This document shows positions 36,830-47,782 of a stretch of 64,000 nt of DNA, one piece after another. How positions within the stretch are numbered: the stretch's first letter is position 1; each line of letters starts with the position of its first letter. The position numbers and the translations under genes are program-made. The stretch is from Scatophagus argus (lineage: Eukaryota > Chordata > Actinopteri > Scatophagidae). The stretch is taken from the NCBI RefSeq assembly GCF_020382885.2, contig NC_058498.1:10576501-10640500 (forward strand). The letters run 5' to 3'. A model generated the notes under the pieces. The model had not been told where the DNA came from. It saw only the letters and a list, made by a program, of their open reading frames with translations, and did not search any database.

Positions 36830-38620
36830 GGTTTCCGGTTTCAAAATAAGACACCGGTAAAGAAGTTAAGTACTCTAATCAGTAATTCGTGGGTCATTTA
36901 TTTTACTTTTAGCTATATAGAAGTCTTGAAGAGATTCTGCAAAAAACCCTTTCTATCTATTCTTCTTTTAGTTGTTACTCTGTCAGTAAATCATCGCTTT
37001 CATTTTTATTTAACATTCACCTTTTAGTTTTTTGTTCATTATTATTATTTGTTGCATCAGGACTTCAGCGGTGGTTTTACTCAACTGTCTTATTTTGAAA
37101 TATGGTCGAACCTTCTCATTGCTCTTTCCATATAACTTCAATTTTCAGTCAACATACAAAGTTTTTCTTTTTTAAAAAAAAAACATACAAAATGAGGACA
37201 ACAGTAACTTCCATCGCTAATGAAGAACAAAGATGTGGTTAAAAGCTACCAGGAATAAGCCAGTAGGCCTAAAATTTGTGTTCAAATTATTTGTTTAACA
37301 CAGAGACAAAAAAAAAAACATAGCTGAATGATGATGAATATACAGTCCCAGTTGCATACATTTACGGAGCAGTTGGAGGTTAAGGTTCTTAGTTCTTCTT
37401 ACTCTTCAACCCAGTGAGATGACACCCAGACTTTCTCTGCTCTTACTCGATATCCTCATCGCTGATGTTTAAGAGGACTCCTTTTCATCTTTATTCACGT
37501 TTTTCTTTCTCAGACAAGGAAAGCCTGTGAAATCACTGACTTCTAAAATGTCACTTTTACCGCCACCATGTCTTTCATTTCATCCCCTTCCCTATACTCC
37601 CCTGTGGATTAGCATCAGTCCCGGGATGCAATTCACCTCAATTTTCATCAAGAATTCTCTTCTGCTTTCAAGGTTTCTTCAGCTGCAGCCGAATCAGAAC
37701 ATGTCTCATTTTGCTTCACTGACCTGAGGAAAGGAGCAAAAATAACATGATTTTATAATAAATTAAGTCTGTTTCTGGGTTTAAATGTCAATCTCTAGCT
37801 GAGACAGCAGCAATTGTGCTTGTGTCAGAAAGCAAGAGGGGTAAACAATGTGCACACCATTAAACTGCTTTTCACTTAGAGGACTGCAGGCCAACAAGAA
37901 AGAAGAAAAAAGCGCTGACATGTCTGATAATCTTCAGGCTAAAGGCTGAACGCGGTGTGATTTATTCCATTCAATACTGATCATCATGACCTCCAAGCAA
38001 TTGATGAGGTACAAATACATGTTACAGCAATTTAATTAGTCTTCTAGTTCTGACATTCAACCTGCAAAAGAGGTTAAATGAACAATTACATCTTTATATT
38101 TTTATTGCTTCTTTACAAAGAGCTGCTGACATAAGCATCTACAAGCATAACTGTCCTTGAAGAGAAATAGAAATGTATGAGTTTATAATTATTTTTGATG
38201 AGTACCATTTGCTCTTGTAGTTTCTTCAGTGAATCAGGTTAATGTGAAAACAAGGAGGATGGCCATGATATTGGCCTCAAGTGATGATTCATAGTGCATT
38301 CAAAGATGATAAACACTTTTTAATCACTTGACTCAAAAAAACGTTTTGAGGTTAATGTTGGAGTAAAAGTTGAAATGGGTCCATGCACAGGAGAATGGAG
38401 CAGACATTTTTGACGAGCTACTGTAAATCTCTGTCTATATATATACATATGGAAATGATTATGACAGTAGAACAATTACAGTATAGTAGAATTGGGCTTC
38501 TGGATGTTATTTTCTTAAAGTGATATTTATTAGAGTTAAAAGAATAGCAAATACTAGCTTAGTATAAAAAAAAGTGTCATTAAGCATAACACCAGCAGAT
38601 GGCAGTGCTGCGTGAACACG
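36830..38620. other. Intergenic DNA between divergent dynlt2b and rtp
   Basis: No supported gene. Short A/T runs only. Confidence 0.5.
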
Positions 38621-38630
38621 GTCATAAAAC

Positions 38631-38648
38631 GTTTCGGTTTCATTTTTC
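38631..38648. promoter_or_regulatory. IRF-type element upstream of rtp
   Basis: GTTTCGGTTTCATTTTTC contains two spaced TTTC cores (TTTCGGTTTC), the reverse complement of the IRF consensus GAAANNGAAA. It lies 525-540 bases upstream of the rtp ATG. Confidence 0.45.
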
Positions 38649-39020
38649 CTGCAGTCTTTTGAAGCGGAAAGGCAGCACCCTGTTTTCAGTTAGTCCAAAC
38701 CGATCACGTTTATGTGACATATTAGGAAATGAAAAGTTACCTCCAGTGACCTCCAGTCAGTGATAATCATAAGGCACCCTAACTACCCAAACATACACAA
38801 GGCAACTATGCTGTCATGACATGGGCCTTCCCTTCTCTTCAGCATTTATATATGTAAATAGTCTATTAGAGAATTAGTCAGACTTACATAAAGATAAGGT
38901 TTTGTATTATATAAAACTTATATAAAACTAAGGTTTTATATAAGCTTAACATCTGCCCAAGCAAAACAAACTTGCTTCACAGTACAAAACAAAATACGAA
39001 ACTTAAGGAAACCACTTTTC

Positions 39021-39033
39021 AGTTTCATTTTCC
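39021..39033. promoter_or_regulatory. Interferon-stimulated response element (ISRE) of rtp
   Basis: AGTTTCATTTTCC matches the ISRE consensus AGTTTCNNTTTCC at every fixed position. It is 140 bases upstream of the rtp start codon, in the right place to confer interferon induction. Confidence 0.65.
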
Positions 39034-39172
39034 TTGAACTCTGCGTCAGAGTCGTCCCATCAGAGTCTCTCCACCTAAAAATGATGACTCATTCTCACAA
39101 GTTGTGTACTAAACAGATCATTTGTCAAAACCTGTCTCTCCATCACACACCAGAACTGCTGACACTGACAGG

Positions 39173-40847
39173 ATGGAACTACAGGAGTGGACCCGTATCT
39201 TCAAGATGAAAGCAATGAATCTTCAACAAGACCACTCATGGCATCTGGAGTTTGATGAAAGTCTTGTCCCTGATTCTCCAAACTCAGGCTGGCAGCAGTA
39301 CATCAGGAACACAAGTGCAAGGTCAGTATACTGATCTGCTGTTAATCGCTGTACTGGCTGTGTATACACAGCACATATATTTTATATAAATGGTAATATT
39401 TTAGTGGATGCATAGGTTTCTCAGGGTTTGTATATATATTAGGATCAAAGGTCCCCAAGTTTTAGGGGGATTTTTTGTAAACTCTTCCAATTTTTGTTAT
39501 TCATCAAATCTCACTGTGCACATCCTTAAGGTCTAGCAAATGTGTTTAATGTAGTTCCTTCCTCACAAAACATTTTCTGAGCTGATTTTTTATATGCAAC
39601 TTGCATTGATTAGATTCATTTTTATTTAACTGCAAACTCACTGTCTTTGTTGAAATGTCGCTGGGAAAACACTGGCATTGTTGGGAATCATGTTACCAAT
39701 GTACAAACAATATGGGGATTCACTCATATATAAACTGCTCCGTAGATAAACTGGCTTATTTTAGACGTAGAAATATATTGAAAAAAGAAATAATAACAGG
39801 CATTAAAATCAGCTGATAGACTGGTAACATCTGAACTGTAGAGAAAGAAGTCTGGTTTCATTATGTAAGCAGTAGAGATAAGCAGAAAAATGCAACAAGT
39901 TTCATTCTTGTGAAGCACACTATTTCAATACATCAGACCTTGTGTCATGGTGATGGTGTCAGAAGCTCCAAATATCACTGGCACTTTGGAAAGTACTACA
40001 TTTAATTTGACAGGCTGCTATAAGTTTTTCAAACCACCAGATGTCACTATTCTTCTCCGTTTGAAACCCCTGAAGTTTTAACTCCTTTTTTAAAGGCACA
40101 AATAAAAGACTTCATCTGAGAAGGGATCAAGTCTCGCAAACAGAGATCATTACCCAACCCTGATAAAGTAGTTTTGGTGCCTAAACCTGACTATTTCAAG
40201 CATGTGGTATTCATATCTGCAGACAGACAGACTCTGATTGTCAATCACCAGTAGTCACAAAAGTGACAACATCTAATGGCTCATTCTCTTGACATTTACC
40301 TTTTTCACTGGCATCACTCTAGCTACATTATTTAGTCAATAAAGTGTGTCAGCCTTTTAGACTTTTAAACCCAATTTCAATAATGATTCCTTTCTCCAGA
40401 GCATCTGCTTCTTCCAAGAAGTGTCGCCAAAACCCGATTCTCCACTCTAAGTCGGGTTTGTCGTTTAAAGGGCCAGCTCAAACTTTCTCAAACTTGGCTG
40501 TTCTGTCATTTTCAAGGTTCAGATGCAGTGCGTGTGGAAGAAGCTGGCCATCCAACCGGGTGATGGTGGTTTTCCACATGCGTCTGACGTACGGGCAGGG
40601 CACTGTCAAGGTCAGGCGTTTCCGTCAGAACTGCAAGAACTGCCAAGCAGCTCCGATGGAGAACCCCAGCATCTCCTCCGACAACATCAACATCCTTATG
40701 GAGAACCTGGTGAAGAAGATCAGGATAAAATGCTACCACGAGCAGCTAGAGAAAGCGGACAGGCCTTTTGTTAACCTGGATGTCAAAAGTCCCCATGAGC
40801 CCGCTCATTGTGAGGCTTGTATGGCCGGCATCTGCACAAGGAGCTGA
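39173..40847 (+). CDS. Receptor-transporting protein (3CxxC zinc finger)
   Basis: RTP-family protein, 159 aa from two exons, 39,173-39,321 and 40,517-40,847, joined in phase 2 (NTSAR|FRCSACGRSW). Mammalian relatives RTP1/2 carry odorant receptors to the cell surface and RTP4 is an interferon-induced antiviral protein. The N-terminus (MELQEWTRIFKMKAMN) and the core GWQQYIRNTSARFRC, then VMVVFHMRL, GTVKVRRFRQNCKNC, NLVKKIRIKCYHE and HCEACMAGIC show the complete zf-3CxxC domain with its CxxC pairs. There is no C-terminal membrane helix as in mammalian RTP1-4; the protein stops right after the last cysteines. An upstream in-frame ATG (39,122) is possible, but 39,173 gives the usual family start. 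Splicing at 40,400 instead would insert 39 residues and break the conserved core. Fish copies are usually named rtp3 or RTP3-like. Confidence 0.88.
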
Positions 40848-42584
40848 GATGTGTTAGTAATGAGTAATACAAAAAATAAATTAATAATATCAGCATTAGA
40901 TCAATTAATGATATAAGACTCCTGTCACATTGCTTCACTGCATTGCTTCCTCTATCATATTTCTGTGGTAATCAAGTGACTACAAGCTTTCATATTTATT
41001 CTTCTTGGCCGTAAATTTGTCTTGGATACATTGAACATGCCTACTTCAAAACAGAAATGTAATATATAAATACATAATATAGAAATAAACGAGTAACAAA
41101 ATAAATGTATTTGTTGTTTGCAGTGTGGTTATTTTCTGTGTTCAAATAAAGTGGCCCAATTGGTGGCATTTGGTGTCATAATTGATGAGTAAATACGACT
41201 CCAAATAAGAAAACAAAGACCTGACAATGAATGAGTTTTGATACTTAAAGCATGTATAAATAGTGACTATGATAACGGACCTGTAAAAAGTAGAATATGT
41301 AGCATTTTGGCATCTAAACTGGTCCTTTGTTATGTATTTGGTTGAGTTGTGCACTTACATTATTACAGATGTTTCCAGCAATGTTGAAGTCCAGAGAAAT
41401 TCATCATTTTATTCAAGGTAACAGTTCACGCCATTAGGTCACCATAGCGTCCGGGACAGTCAGACAGTAACAAAGGAAGTCTGCGAGCGAGACTAAAAGC
41501 AACATGAATAATCCTTTAAACATTAGTTTTCTCGTTGATCAAACGTCTATGTCTTTTGTTTTCATTGTTTTGACTGTGGGACCCCTAGTGGCAGAAATGA
41601 CATACTGTTTAAATATTAGGTGGTAGAGAGTCTTTGACAGAAAGTGATTACTTTTCTGACAGCAGTAATTATTAGCAGCTTGTCTGAAATACAGAAACAG
41701 GGCAACCAGCAATACTGATAAGTGAAACAGACAAAAGAAAAAAGTGCCATTCACACTTTTTCAGTAACAAATGATTCATGACTGTAGTGGTTCCTTTGTG
41801 TGGCTGACAGGACCACCAGTACAATTAAGACTTAACAGCTTCAAAGCTTAGACAAAATCAGTAGTGTGCAATTTCAAAGTGGGAAGATTGAACTGACCAT
41901 TTTAGAGTTATTTTGAGTACCAGATTGTGACAACTTGTTGAACGGCAATTGCGTAACATTAAAAAAAAAAAAGGTTTGGTTAGCAGGAGGTTTGGAGATT
42001 AAAGCGTCGTGTATTGGAACAGAGTTGAACAACCAGTCTGATTTTGATTGGCTGGTTGGCTTGCAGGAGACTTGGGGCGACACCTGAACACACCTGTTGC
42101 ACACATGCCATTCACCCTTTATTTGCATGCGACCAGCAGTCTGACTCTGACGCCTGTGCGGTCAGTGTTCTCCATCTGCAAGTCACACACTGTGGTACAT
42201 CACATTGACTGCAGTTTATCTTTGTTTTGTATGAAACCGCTTACAGGAAAAGTAGCTGCCTTGCCCAGTTTTCCATTTTCCACATCATTTGCCGGGGGTT
42301 TGTCCACATCACGCTTGGTTTATAGAGACACTATGTATATCTGAGACACTGGAGCGGAATTTAGTCTCTCAGGAGTAAGATTACCCGGTAAGTGTATGCT
42401 TTTGCTCCGTGTCCATGGTTATTTATGGGTAAGCTCAACAGTCTATTTCGACAACTCTTCTATTCATACAGTTGTTTTCAAAGCAGTGTTATGATTGTTT
42501 TGTGTGCTCTGCAGACATGTGATACTGGAAATAAAGGCTTTCATCTGACAGCTGTAGAAAGATAAAGATTTAACTCTCGACATC
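40848..42584. other. rtp 3' UTR and intergenic DNA
   Basis: AATAAA hexamers occur downstream of rtp (about 40,875, 41,083 and 41,144). The remaining DNA up to the first receptor gene has no supported gene; part of 42,350-42,584 is probably 5' UTR of receptor copy 1. Confidence 0.45.
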
Positions 42585-45500
42585 ATGACTTCCGACCATA
42601 CACTGAAGGTAAAGAATCTTCTCCTGGGTGCACATTCAGTTATATGATGCGTCATTCCTGTTAATAATAACAAATCCTCGCTATCTTAAATAACAAATCC
42701 TTAGGTTTTAATATTTTCTTTGACAACACTGACACAACTGTTGTAATTGTTTTATTCCAGTGTCTCCCTCTGTCAGTCAGGCCCACTCTGGTCATCTTTC
42801 TCATTCTTACACCTGGTAAGCTTTTTGGTAAGCACAATATTAAGTCTTACTTACATCGAAAGGTTTTCTCAAGAAACAGAACCAACGAGGCAGCATAGGT
42901 AACAAACCAGTAAAAGAAGATTGAAGAAGAATGGCTGTTGGGTTATACGGTGCACGTACAATATTGTAAGCCAAATGCTGGACGATTTACATTGGTAGTT
43001 TGCATTAAATTAGAAAAAACTCACAGTGGCTGCTGGGAACTGAAGCTGAGCCTTTCCCCATATTTATTAACCTGCTTGGTCTTACTAAGCTGCAGTTTCA
43101 TGTTCACGACTGGACTTTAAATTTCATATTTCATATTTCATTTTATCTCATCAGCTCTGTGCAGTACCATTGAGGTGAACTGCTCTGAGCCAAACCAACC
43201 GGCCCTGCTGAAGGCCCTGACTCCAGTCTTTAACCTGAGCGCCATACGACCCGTCATTAACATGACAACTCCAACCAACGTCAGCATCTACTTCACCTTG
43301 TATGGGATCCTGGGAGTGGTATGTTCAGCTTTCAGCAGATAATGATAAGTAGCGTTATGGAAGACACTGAGTGTGCATATGCATAATTTAGCGTGAGAGT
43401 GTGGCCACTCACACAATGAAACGCTTCAGATTAACAGCACATTTGGCAGATCACTAATACATCATTTCTATAGCAGGATAAGCTTGATGAATGTAAAAAT
43501 TAACAGCTTCTGTCGTTCTTCAATCAAATCAAACCAGAATTATATCACTGAGACTCCCGTAGCTATTTTTATTGCCATAAAAAAACATTTTTGATAAAGC
43601 TGTTTGCGTCTTAAAGTATCTTTTCTTGTATTTCAGGATGAAAAAGCTCAACTCTTGCTCACTTACCTTTGGCTGAGTTATGTAAGTATCGCAATCCTCC
43701 ATCATAATTTCTCGGTGAGTGACTCAGGAATGATTTTGGGATTATTTTGCGTCAATGCTCCGATCATTACCAATGGCTGCTCTGTGCTCTGACACCAATT
43801 TCCTTATTTTAGCGATGGATGAACGAGTTTGTCACTTGGGATCCAATCCAGTGCGGCGCCAGCGAGATTTCTCTTCCCAGAGACTTATTTTGGGTGCCAG
43901 ATATTGTAATCAATGAATTGTGAGTTCCATCACACTGTGTGCAATACACATAATAGAGTCGTCTTGGCATGCTCTTACCAGACATTCTTGCTAAGGGGAT
44001 AAGACTGGTATTAGATATTATTTTTTATTATTTAAGAAGAAAAAGGACGGAAAAAGGAAAAATACAAAGCCAAAATTATTTGTTTCCTGTTGCAGAGGGT
44101 AACTTGATCTTCTTTTGCAGGTGTTCATACACTCTCACAATTCCTCTGCTTACTTCTGTCTCACAGTATGGATGAAGACACAGCCCCCACTGTCCCATAT
44201 GTGTACCTGCACAGCAGTGGGCTGGTGCGTGATGCTAAACCAGCCAGAGTTGTCAGCTCCTGTAACCTCAATATCTACACCTTCCCTTTCGACATACAGA
44301 ACTGCACTTTTACTTTCAACTCCTACATCCACTACGGTAGTCCACCAAACGTCTCCTTTCCTTTCTTTGAAGACTTTTGTTTGCCCATTTAGATGAAATG
44401 TAAATGCCTGTAAGCAATAATCACTTTCTATTTTGAGACAACATTAATTTCTGCTTGAGTATGATTTGAGGGAATGAGGGAGAGATATTGCATGTCTTGT
44501 TAGTTGACAGTGACAAGCTAGTGAGAGACAACAAACATTAATAAAATAACAATAATCTGCAAACTCCAATAACTCTACTATGTGGAATTGGGCTTTTGTT
44601 TTCCTTGATAACATATAGCAATGGACATCGAGATTTTCCTGGGGAGGCCTGCAGAAAAAATCACAGAGCGCTCCAAAAATGTGATGACCACCATGGGGGA
44701 GTGGGAACTGCTGGATATCACCTCCCACAAAAAACATTTGGGTCCAGATGATGGTCAGCAGTTTGATGAGCTTGCATTTCATGTAAGTATTATATTGTAT
44801 TTATACTGGAGTAAAAGAAATGTAAATTTTATTTCAGTCTCAGATTGTTTGGGTTGTGCTGTGTTTGACTTCCATAAATCCTGGATTGTGTGGCTACAGT
44901 AAAGATACTGTATGAGGGCTGAGCTATGGCAACAATAAGGGCCAGACTAGAATTTCCAGCACTTCTAACTATGACTTAAGATTTTTCTTCAAAATAGTTA
45001 TGTGTTAAATCTTCATTAAGCAAATGAACTGCAAAAGTTCATTTAAATTTCAAATGTGCACAGAAAAAATACCCTTTCTTTAACTTACGGTGTGCAGATC
45101 AGAGTGAAGCGCCGAGCGACCCTCTATGTGGTGAACCTCCTGATCCCCAGCTGCTTCCTCATCACTGTGGACCTCTTCAGCTTCCTGCTGCCTCCCCAGA
45201 GTGTGGACCGGTCCTCCTTCAAGATGACCCTCATCCTGGGCTACACAGTCTTCCTGCTTCTCATGAACGACCTGCTGCCTGTCACTGGAAACACCATACC
45301 TCTCATAAGTGAGTGTTGATCAGTAAATACAGCAAAAGTCTGTTGTGTTACCAAAAGCTTTTACATCAGTATCTTGCTTTTAAATGTGTTAATTTATTAT
45401 TCGGCTGTTGCTCTAGTTATTAATAAGGAGCATCAAACATCTTTTGTGTTTTACTGTTTAATTAGACTGCTTAGACTGCGTATTATTTTACCTGTTGGGG

Positions 45501-46463
45501 AAAACTCATATTTCCAATGGCCTTGTGCTCGTGGACATTTGGGGCAGTTAGTGTCAACAAGTGTTAAAATGGGCTCCGCTCTCGATTTCCATACACAGTT
45601 CCTTTAAAGAAATACTGCTGGCAAGCTATACTTAAGTTTATGTGTAATTTACATGTGCATTTGTCAGACAGGTACAGAGAGGTTTTTAGGTTTTGACCAG
45701 CAGAGTCAGCTGTATGCCCTCCTGAATATACAGTCAAATGTAAAAAATATTCTGACAGCACAAACATTTATTTTTGATTTTGACCTTACTCCTCACCCTC
45801 CACCTGTTTTTCTCTCTCTGCCAGATGTGTTCTTCTCTCTCTGCCTGGCTCTGATGGTGACCAGTCTACTGGAAACTATCTTCATCACCAATTTGCTGAG
45901 CAACTCTGCTGACTTCTCTCCCATCCCTCACTGGGTCAGGGTGTTTGTTCTGCAAATTCTGGGTTGTCTTGTTTTCCTGCCTCTGAAGTCCAAAGAACCA
46001 AAGCATTCAGGTATACAGTTTAGTTAAGAAATATAGAAAAATAAGATTATATAACATGACTGAATATACAGAGTAGCTCTAATAGTTCAATTGTTTATAC
46101 ACATATAACACAGATAAGGACTTTCTGAATTGATTTTCTGAAATTCAACATGTTTTTTCTTCTTAACAACCAGAGATGAAGCCCAGCCCTGTGGTGGCAC
46201 TGCAAAAAGTTAATGACGGGCCTCCAGAGAAGACTGAGCCAGAGGCGGAGGGCAAGGCCCTTCATGAGCTGAGGAGCCTGAGCAGGGACCTCCAGGCCAT
46301 CCGCCTCCAGGTGGAGCAGCAGCAGAGCGGTAGCAGCAGCTCCGAGGAGTGGGTGCAGGTGGGTTTCATCATAGACCGCCTGCTGTTCGGCCTCTACATT
46401 CTCTTCATATCAGTCAGCTTCATTACCATCATCGTTATCTGGGTGAATTCATACAATCAGTAG
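42585..46463 (+). CDS. 5-HT3-type Cys-loop receptor subunit, copy 1
   Basis: Pentameric ligand-gated ion channel subunit, closest by eye to HTR3C/D/E. Ten exons (42,585-42,608; 42,761-42,815; 43,155-43,318; 43,637-43,681; 43,813-43,919; 44,167-44,336; 44,619-44,782; 45,098-45,308; 45,825-46,010; 46,174-46,463) join without a break to 471 aa. Residues 1-29 form a signal peptide. The extracellular domain has loop [11 protein letters not shown] and the Cys-loop [15 protein letters not shown] with 13 residues between the cysteines. M1-M2 are in exon 8 (residues 243-313), with acidic -1' Asp in VDRSSFK, which favours cations. M3 follows in exon 9. The MA helix ([18 protein letters not shown]) and M4 are in exon 10. 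Loop B has Tyr (FNSYIHY) where HTR3A has Trp183. The portal arginines of HTR3A are missing. First of four head-to-tail copies. Confidence 0.9.
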
Positions 46464-46748
46464 ACAACTGCTGTCTGTTTTAAGGGGCTCCATTTATGTA
46501 GCTACTGACTCAAGTGTTTGTTGAATTTTGATCAATATATGATCATATTGCTATGTGTTTAGGTGATTTGTTTTGGAGTAATGACATTCATACATACTCT
46601 AAAGTCAGTGTACTGTTGTTAGCAATAACAAATGATCATATTATCACTATTGGACCTTAAATTAGCTTTACTTCATTAACTAGATGTAGTCTTAACCATT
46701 TTGTATTACACTGTGCCATTTTAAAATGGAGGAAACCATTGTATACAA

Positions 46749-46754
46749 AATAAA
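46749..46754 (+). promoter_or_regulatory. Candidate polyadenylation signal, receptor copy 1
   Basis: AATAAA about 290 bases after the stop codon. Confidence 0.5.
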
Positions 46755-47157
46755 ACTACTTGAAAAAAAATTCACTCAGTTCTCGATTGACATTCATTTC
46801 AGACATAACAACTGTTTGCCTACATATACTTTTATTCATTTAATCCCAGCTTTGAATCCTAACATCCAGTCAATAGCCAGCATAATTGGAAATGTGGTTA
46901 TGCACATGACTAACACTGAGATAAAGAAACTGTGCTGACACAGTAAAATATAGCCAGTCAGTAACTTATTTGAAAACTATCTCCATGTTAATGTTGATGA
47001 CAAGCAGCTAATTCGTTTAACCATGTAATTATATTTACATTCTAAAACTTATTATAGATATATATTTCATAAACACAACCACTAAAATCAATAAATAACG
47101 AGAAGTGATTTAAAAGTCAGCTGCAAACATTTTGTGCAATCACAACAAAACATAAGG

Positions 47158-47420
47158 TGCACTGCACGACCAAATGTATATGGACATACAGTCACTATAC
47201 TGCATTTTGGAGACCAGCAGCAGAGATTAGTGAGGACAGGACTCTGATGTTGGGCAATAAGATCTTGTTCACAGTCAGCCTTCCAATTCACTCTAAATGA
47301 TTTGGGTGGCTCAGGACTCTCTGCCACAAAGCTAAAAAACATCACTCAGTGCTGTTTCATCAAATGCAGCTGTGGATTCTCACCCATCATGCATATCCAT
47401 ATTTTTGGCAATATAGTGTA
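47158..47420 (-). mobile_element. Internally deleted Tc1-like transposon
   Basis: The right end, TTTTTGGCAATATAGTGTA (ending 47,420), and the left end, CACTGCACGACCAAATGTAT (near 47,159), resemble the inverted ends of a common fish Tc1-like element. Between them, short tracts (GAGGACAGGACTCTGATGTT; CCAATTCACTCTAAATGATT) match the antisense transposase coding region of that element. Most of the body is deleted, so the copy is dead. It lies between receptor copies 1 and 2. Confidence 0.6.
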
Positions 47421-47467
47421 TCATATACTCAAGATTTTCCTTCTGCTGGTGGATCACATTTAAGTGT

Positions 47468-47511
47468 TTTTTTTTTTGTTGTTGTTGTTTTGTTTTTTTG
47501 TTTTTTTAAAT
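47468..47511. repeat. T-rich low-complexity tract
   Basis: Poly-T with GTT units, between receptor copies 1 and 2. Confidence 0.85.
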
Positions 47512-47782
47512 GTATATACAAAACTGCTTTAAGTAATCCCATTACTGTCAAAAAACAGCGAACACTCAAACCATCCCTATTGGGTCTTACATGAGATATT
47601 CTATTGCTGAGACTTCATTCAGGGATTCAGGGATTGCTAGTCATGTCGCATTTGACATGAATTCATCTCTTGATATAAGTCTTAAATTGCATCATGTTCA
47701 AGACAGTTTTACAGCCGAGGCCTGAGCACCGGCACGCCACTCAAACTAACAACCACTTTTGACCTAATGTTAATGTTTTTAG

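Noticed and set aside
40344-40516. Using the acceptor near 40,400 for rtp exon 2
   Set aside because: It keeps frame but inserts 39 residues inside the conserved NTSAR-FRCSxC join; the acceptor at 40,516 restores the family sequence exactly.
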